From Burkholderiales bacterium (GTDB lineage Bacteria; Pseudomonadota; Gammaproteobacteria; Burkholderiales; Burkholderiaceae_C): DNA of 6,850 bases. The notes beneath the pieces were generated by a model. It saw nothing but the letters and a program-made list of their open reading frames with translations, was not told the DNA's origin and did no database searches. Numbering within the stretch: the stretch's first letter is position 1; every line of letters starts with the position of its first letter. The DNA lies in NCBI GenBank assembly GCA_005789685.1, contig SXXD01000227.1:1-6850 (forward strand), written 5' to 3'. This document shows, piece by piece, positions 6,046 through 6,850 of this stretch. Made by a program: the position numbers and the translations under genes.

Positions 6046-6206
6046 TCTTTTTTCTTTTTGTTGACGATGTCAGGTGTGACAGCGTCAATCACATTGATCA
6101 CCGTCTTGCCGGTGTAAATGACGGTAGAGGCCACCGCATCGGCTACAGCCACAACAGCGCAGCCTTGAAGGCAAAAACAAGCAACAATGGCTAATGCGAA
6201 TTTCAT
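6042..6206 (-). CDS. Small putative outer-membrane lipoprotein (54 aa)
   Basis: A short minus-strand gene. The signal peptide MKFALAIVACFCLQGC ends in a good lipobox (L13-Q14-G15-C16), so cleavage and lipidation are expected at C16; Ala at the next position favours outer-membrane sorting. The mature part is only about 39 residues. It has an Ala/Val-rich start (AVVAVADAVAS), a possibly amphipathic segment (STVIYTGKTVINVIDAV) and a KKKKD end. ATG at 6206 is preceded by GGAGA about 8 nt upstream. An in-frame ATG at 6221 would add MERQS and sits on that ribosome site, so it is less likely. The stop overlaps the response regulator stop by 4 nt, tail to tail. It starts 48 nt after cysA on the same strand. 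Similar tiny GCAVVAV-type lipoproteins occur in many proteobacteria; the function is unknown. Confidence 0.82.
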   Translation of the reverse strand: MKFALAIVACFCLQGCAVVAVADAVASTVIYTGKTVINVIDAVTPDIVNKKKKD

Positions 6207-6242
6207 AGACTGTCTCTCCATCGAATTGAGTACGTTGCGGCA

Positions 6243-6248
6243 ATTCTA
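6243..6248 (-). promoter_or_regulatory. Candidate -10 element for the small lipoprotein gene
   Basis: On the minus strand this reads TAGAAT (5/6 to TATAAT). It lies in the gap between the cysA stop and the lipoprotein start and would give a leader of about 30 nt carrying the GGAGA site. No good -35 hexamer is seen, so read-through from cysA is the alternative. Confidence 0.3.
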
Positions 6249-6254
6249 AGGGTT

Positions 6255-6850
6255 TTAACTTTCTACAAATATTCTGGCCTTGCGCGGTGTAAGTACCAAG
6301 GTATCGCCTTCCTTGTAGGCCTGTTCAGCAAAAAGGTGCGAAGACAACTGCGCTTCAATGACGGTGTCTTTGGCAAAGTCATGGTGGTCTACAGGCTCAA
6401 ACTCTAAACGCGCAATGGGGCCCACCACAATGGCGCGGGTGAGTTTGGCCTTGATGCCTGCATCGCCGGTGCTGTAGCGTTTCACTTCAATGTCATGCGG
6501 GCGCACATAGGCAAAAGCCTTGCTGTCTTGGACGTGTTGATGCTCGGGGCTGTTAAGGCTCACAGCGCTATCGCCACCAATCAGCATTTCTCCTTGGTGC
6601 GCTCGGCCATGGAACAAATTCACATCGCCTAAGAAGCCATAGACAAAGGGGCTTGCAGGATGGTCCCACACTTCTTGAGGCGAGCCAATTTGCTCAACAC
6701 TGCCGCTGTTCATGAGCACAACGCGGTCGGCAACTTCCAAGGCTTCTTCTTGGTCATGCGTGACAAAAATACTGGTAACGTGCAAATCGTCGTGCAGACG
6801 GCGCAACCAGCGGCGCAACTCTTTGCGCACTTTGGCATCTAGCGCGCCAA
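6255..6850 (-). CDS. cysA: Sulfate/thiosulfate import ATP-binding protein CysA (3' part; 5' end outside the window)
   Basis: This is the C-terminal part of the ATPase that energises the CysTWA-Sbp/CysP sulfate and thiosulfate importer at the inner face of the cytoplasmic membrane. The frame is open to the window edge; 197 residues are visible. They begin in the D-loop just after Walker B ([11 protein letters not shown]), continue through the switch His ([15 protein letters not shown]) and then the CysA-typical [13 protein letters not shown] and YVRPHDIEV segments of the regulatory TOBE-like domain. Walker A, the Q-loop and the signature motif lie outside. GTG at 6830 is an internal Val codon, not the start. 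CysA from this group is usually about 350-370 residues, so somewhat under half is missing. No clear terminator is seen after the stop; the small lipoprotein gene follows in the same direction. Confidence 0.93.
   Translation of the reverse strand, partial: GALDAKVRKELRRWLRRLHDDLHVTSIFVTHDQEEALEVADRVVLMNSGSVEQIGSPQEVWDHPASPFVYGFLGDVNLFHGRAHQGEMLIGGDSAVSLNSPEHQHVQDSKAFAYVRPHDIEVKRYSTGDAGIKAKLTRAIVVGPIARLEFEPVDHHDFAKDTVIEAQLSSHLFAEQAYKEGDTLVLTPRKARIFVES

Overview
The window looks like a piece of a betaproteobacterial chromosome, most likely Burkholderiales and probably the Comamonadaceae (Limnohabitans/Rhodoferax-like). This rests on recognised protein families and gene order: a pth and Allochromatium-type ferredoxin pair, a PHP phosphoesterase / YciO / M50 protease / trpS run, and a CysA of the group's usual form. 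No database search was possible. Coding density is high, no gap between genes exceeds about 150 bp, and I see no mobile element, CRISPR array, tRNA or rRNA.

Layout. (1) 1-476 (+): 3' part of pth (peptidyl-tRNA hydrolase). (2) 510-761 (-): a small 2[4Fe-4S] ferredoxin, convergent with pth and divergent from the next block. (3) 836-5293 (+): five co-directional genes. They are a PHP-domain phosphoesterase (YciV/RNase AM-like), an EamA/DMT transporter that overlaps it by 4 nt (GTGA), a YciO-type Sua5/YrdC protein, a site-2 (M50) membrane protease carrying a one-base frameshift, and trpS. A candidate terminator follows trpS. (4) 5443-6045 (+): an orphan NarL/FixJ-type response regulator. (5) 6042-6206 (-): a 54-residue lipoprotein, too short for many gene callers, whose stop codon overlaps that of the response regulator. 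(6) 6255-6850 (-): 3' part of cysA, the sulfate/thiosulfate transporter ATPase.

How the genes fit together. The central block is mostly housekeeping: RNA turnover and nucleotide metabolism (PHP protein), a tRNA-modification-like protein (YciO), a membrane protease and tryptophanyl-tRNA synthetase. The yciV and yciO homologues are also neighbours in Escherichia coli, next to the trp operon; here a transporter gene sits between them and trpS lies downstream. Both GTG-started genes at 836 and 3283 have a -10-like hexamer ending 5-6 nt before the start codon, which suggests leaderless transcripts. The second has an 18-bp perfect AT-rich palindrome where its -35 region should be.

I see no convincing novel multi-gene system. 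The points most worth a second look are the M50 frameshift, the YegP/DUF1508-like C-terminal extension of TrpS, the two putative leaderless GTG starts, the 18-bp palindrome and the small lipoprotein with an overlapping convergent stop.
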